Origin: Anticarsia gemmatalis
Lineage: Eukaryota; Arthropoda; Insecta; Lepidoptera; Erebidae
DNA: 64,000 bases
Assembly: GCF_050436995.1 (NCBI RefSeq)
Contig: NC_134745.1
Span: 10,416,001-10,480,000, forward strand
Reading direction: 5' to 3'
The translations under genes were made by a program, and so were the position numbers. Of the stretch, positions 61,901 to 64,000 are shown piece after piece (positions within the stretch are counted from its first letter, which is position 1; each line of letters begins with the position of its first letter). The notes under the pieces were generated by a model. That model did not search any database. It had not been told where the DNA came from and saw only the letters and a list, made by a program, of their open reading frames with translations.

Positions 61901-62730
61901 TATCGAGGAAGGTTATACGCTATATAACATCACGCTACAGTTATTAGGAGCGGGGAAGCAACGAAAAATGTTACAAAAACGGGGAAAATTTTGACTCATT
62001 CTCTTAAGTGACGCAAGCGAAGTTGCGCGGGTCAGCTAGTTATATTGTAAAACCTAACTAGTAGTTATTGGCGTTGATACATTTCGTGTTTCTATATAGT
62101 ATGGAATGGTTATAAATATGCTTGCTGCAGAAAGTGAATGGTAACAAGTGAGTTTTGGGAGTAAACAATCATGTATCCTGAAACGTAAATGGCAGCAAAA
62201 TAAGAGATGTTATATAAGTGGGTTTTAAGAGCAAAATACTTCCTCAGAGGGGGTCTCTAGCTTATAATAGCCGTTATTCAAAACAGTCTGAAGTTTTAAA
62301 TAAAACCGTTATTTGCAGTTGAAGAAAAGAAACTAGTCGATGAGGTGTTCAACAATGCGATGGATGTATTAACGGAGGAGGATCGTAAACTGCCACAAGT
62401 CGAGAATGTTATACCTTTATTGAGGCGCGGTATTGGCATCCATCATGGCGGACTACTACCTATATTGAAGGAAACTATTGAGATATTGTTCGGCTTGGGA
62501 CTTATTAAGGTAAAGAAATATAATTTTGGTACTCTAGTCCGACAACTTATAGAGACTGGTACTAAGTACTACACTGGTAAAAAGGTTTCTTGAATTATTG
62601 TTTAACGTTTTTTATATTATTGTTTCAGGCGTTGTTTGCAACAGAAACGTTTGCCATGGGCCTTAACATGCCTGCCAGAACAGTCGTGTTTACGAACTGT
62701 CAGAAGTTCGACGGAAAAGATTTTAGATTT
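58985..62730 (+). CDS. Mtr4: Mtr4-type exosome RNA helicase, nine exons, continues past window
   Basis: A superfamily-2 DExH helicase that feeds RNA to the nuclear exosome (TRAMP-type complexes). Exons: 58985-59088, 59164-59304, 59422-59664, 60105-60279, 60564-60675, 60991-61193, 61535-61775, 62319-62509 and 62629-62730. Phases agree throughout, giving 504 codons. An in-frame TAA directly before the ATG fixes the start. The acidic N terminus has a basic KRSKQ patch. Motifs: AHTSAGKT (about 152-159), TPIKALSNQKY, TGDVTIN, DEIH (243-246), SAT (274-276), a conserved IFSFSKKDCEAYAMQMAKLD block, GIGIHHGGLLPILKETIE and TETFAMGLNMPAR (475-487). The short N terminus and the SFSKKDCEAYAMQM block fit Mtr4 rather than its cytoplasmic relative Ski2. 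The second half (motif VI QxxGRxGR, arch, C-terminal domains) lies beyond the window, after an intron invaded by a Gypsy element. Confidence 0.93.
61788..62039 (+). mobile_element. 252-bp non-autonomous Helitron in Mtr4 intron 7
   Basis: It starts with TCTATACTAATATTATAAAG and ends with GCGCGGGTCAGCTAG, inserted exactly between A and T (61787/62040). That is the Helitron signature: 5' TC, 3' CTAG, AT target, no duplication. A GC-rich potential hairpin (CGCAAGCGAAGTTGCG) stands just before the 3' end. The sequence matches a very common lepidopteran non-autonomous family that I recognise. It begins only 12 bp after the exon 7 splice donor. A decayed relative is at 26884-27095. Confidence 0.8.
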
Positions 62731-62878
62731 GTAAGTTTCCTTTATAATATATCTGCTCTGAAAACTGTTTAAGCCGAAAAAGATTGTTATAAAAATTTTG
62801 GCGCATCAAAAATCTATTTTACGTTATCTCCTTTAATCTAGAACTCACCTTTCCGACTTAATCCTGTGAATTAAAAAA

Positions 62879-63173
62879 TGTTAGATCTACAGTCCACACG
62901 CCAGACCGGCCTTTATATCCAAGCGGTTTGTCAGTTGGTTTGTCACCTCTATTTCAAAGTTACCGACATGATTCTTTGAAAATAACCGTCAATCGCACTT
63001 TTTTTTGATATAGTGTCAGCTGGTCGACGTATTTGTTGTTAACTGTGGTGAACCTAAACTCCACCTAAACTCCTTCTACTCTATGGTAGATGCCATATAT
63101 TAATCATATAACGATTTGGCATTCTCTGTCAATAAATATATCAAACACGTAATGCTCGTATTTTATTAATACA
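62879..63173 (+). mobile_element. 5' LTR of a Gypsy-type retrotransposon (approximate ends)
   Basis: The probable left end is TGTTAGATCTACAG; the right end lies just before the primer-binding-site-like TGGCGACGAGG at 63180. An AATAAA at 63131-63136 fits the R region. The ends are approximate because the 3' LTR is outside the window. The element lies in the same direction as Mtr4, inside its ninth intron. Confidence 0.45.
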
Positions 63174-63207
63174 TAATATTGGCGACGAGGAAAAAAACTG
63201 AACCTAA

Positions 63208-64000
63208 ATGGAAAAGCTACGTAAAAAACGGAGCACCCTACGTGGGATGCTCACCAGACTCGATACCTACATCGAGCAGAGGGCGACGATGTCTGACGAG
63301 GACATCACCGCTCGCTCCGCAGCCTTGAAGGACACCATAACAGCACTGCGAGAGTTACAAGAGAAGATAGAAAACAAAACCATAGATGATAACGATGAAA
63401 CAGCGTATTTACACGAACAAAATTACGGCTACGAATTCGAAGAACTTCACACTATTTTAGTATCAAAACTTTTAACAAAAAAAACCATTATTCAAGGTCA
63501 GCGACAGGAAGACCAACATAGAATATACCAATACCATAAGATTATACCAAAAATACAATTTAATCCTTTACATGAATCAGAAACGTTCAATAACTTTAAA
63601 AAACGTCTGGAAGTGTACTTTAGACTTAATGAAATTACTGAGCCCCACATGAAGACAAATATTCTTCTGTCTACATTATCACCAGAACTCCATGAAAAAT
63701 TATGTGATTTAATAGCACCAGACGAACCATTGAATAAGACATTTAACGAAATTACTGAAACACTTGACGACTACTTAGACCCAAAACCTAGCAAATGGGT
63801 TCTACAACATAAATTTATATCGAGAACTCAAAAATCGGATGAAACAGTAGCGCAATACGCCGCAGATTTAAAAAAGCTTACTACCAACTGCGAATTTAAA
63901 TGTCAACACTGCCTGAAAAACATTTCAGAAAGCTTTTTATCTCTTCAACTCATAAGAGGATTGAAAGATAGCGACGCACGTACAAAAATTTTACAAGACC
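63208..64000 (+). CDS. Gag polyprotein of a Ty3/Gypsy-type retrotransposon, partial
   Basis: The frame is open from the ATG at 63208 to the end of the window (264 codons, no stop). It lies 28 bases after the primer-site-like sequence. The N-terminal third is charged and helical (LRELQEKIEN). From about residue 125 the pattern F-NFKKRLEVYF...NILLSTLSPELHEKL...SDETVAQYAADLKKL is that of the retrotransposon capsid domain of Gypsy-group elements. A zinc knuckle and pol would be expected further right. The complete frame suggests a recent copy; activity cannot be judged here. Confidence 0.8.
   Translation, partial: MEKLRKKRSTLRGMLTRLDTYIEQRATMSDEDITARSAALKDTITALRELQEKIENKTIDDNDETAYLHEQNYGYEFEELHTILVSKLLTKKTIIQGQRQEDQHRIYQYHKIIPKIQFNPLHESETFNNFKKRLEVYFRLNEITEPHMKTNILLSTLSPELHEKLCDLIAPDEPLNKTFNEITETLDDYLDPKPSKWVLQHKFISRTQKSDETVAQYAADLKKLTTNCEFKCQHCLKNISESFLSLQLIRGLKDSDARTKILQD

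Noticed and set aside
58985..62730. Helicase as Ski2 (twister) rather than Mtr4
   Set aside because: The N-terminal part before the helicase core is only about 130 residues, and the blocks around IFSFSKKDCEAYAMQM and GIGIHHGGLLPILKETIE fit the nuclear Mtr4 subfamily better.

Overview
This is a piece of insect nuclear DNA, most probably from a moth or butterfly. It is AT-rich, its genes are split by GT-AG introns, and short GTAGGTA/TACCTAC runs are scattered everywhere, a habit I associate with Lepidoptera. It also carries the mix of DNA transposons, Helitron-like pieces, tRNA-derived repeats and Jockey-type and Gypsy-type retroelements seen in those genomes. The species cannot be named from the sequence.

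Positions 1-39,100 are mostly non-coding. The best gene evidence there is on the minus strand. An Inr-bearing GC-rich promoter and candidate 5'UTR exon (31,912-31,689) lies upstream of an exon at 25,638-25,493. That exon has good splice sites and encodes a start codon plus a signal peptide. If the two are joined, the gene is a secreted or membrane protein that I cannot name, with very long introns and later exons not found here. Around it lie clearly bounded mobile elements: a deleted hAT copy with the end of its transposase (4,479-5,004), a small PIF/Harbinger-like MITE (11,629-11,773), a 2.6-kb foldback element (15,550-18,187), a 683-bp hAT MITE (28,214-28,896) and a 70-bp TTAA hairpin (29,675-29,744).

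Positions 39,198-64,000 hold three well-supported genes. A three-exon UPF0489 (C5orf22-type) gene is on the minus strand at 40,857-39,198; its motifs resemble the metal-binding motifs of arginase/deacetylase-fold enzymes. A ten-exon B-type lamin gene runs on the minus strand from 58,180 to 47,079; it predicts 615 residues and ends in the CaaX box CRIM. An Mtr4-type exosome RNA helicase gene starts at 58,985 on the plus strand and leaves the window after nine exons (504 codons seen). Lamin and Mtr4 are head to head, about 0.8 kb apart, and may share a promoter region.

Both genes carry transposons in their introns. Lamin intron 1 contains a Jockey-like LINE split by an 872-bp hAT-like insertion with an 8-bp target duplication and a ten-copy 21-bp tandem repeat. 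Mtr4 intron 7 contains a complete small Helitron starting 12 bp after the splice donor. Mtr4 intron 9 contains the 5' end of a Gypsy-type LTR retrotransposon (LTR, primer site, gag), which runs off the window.

I did not find a wholly new biological system. The items most worth following are the unnamed signal-peptide gene, the foldback element, the nested LINE/hAT structure and the enzyme-like motifs of the UPF0489 protein.
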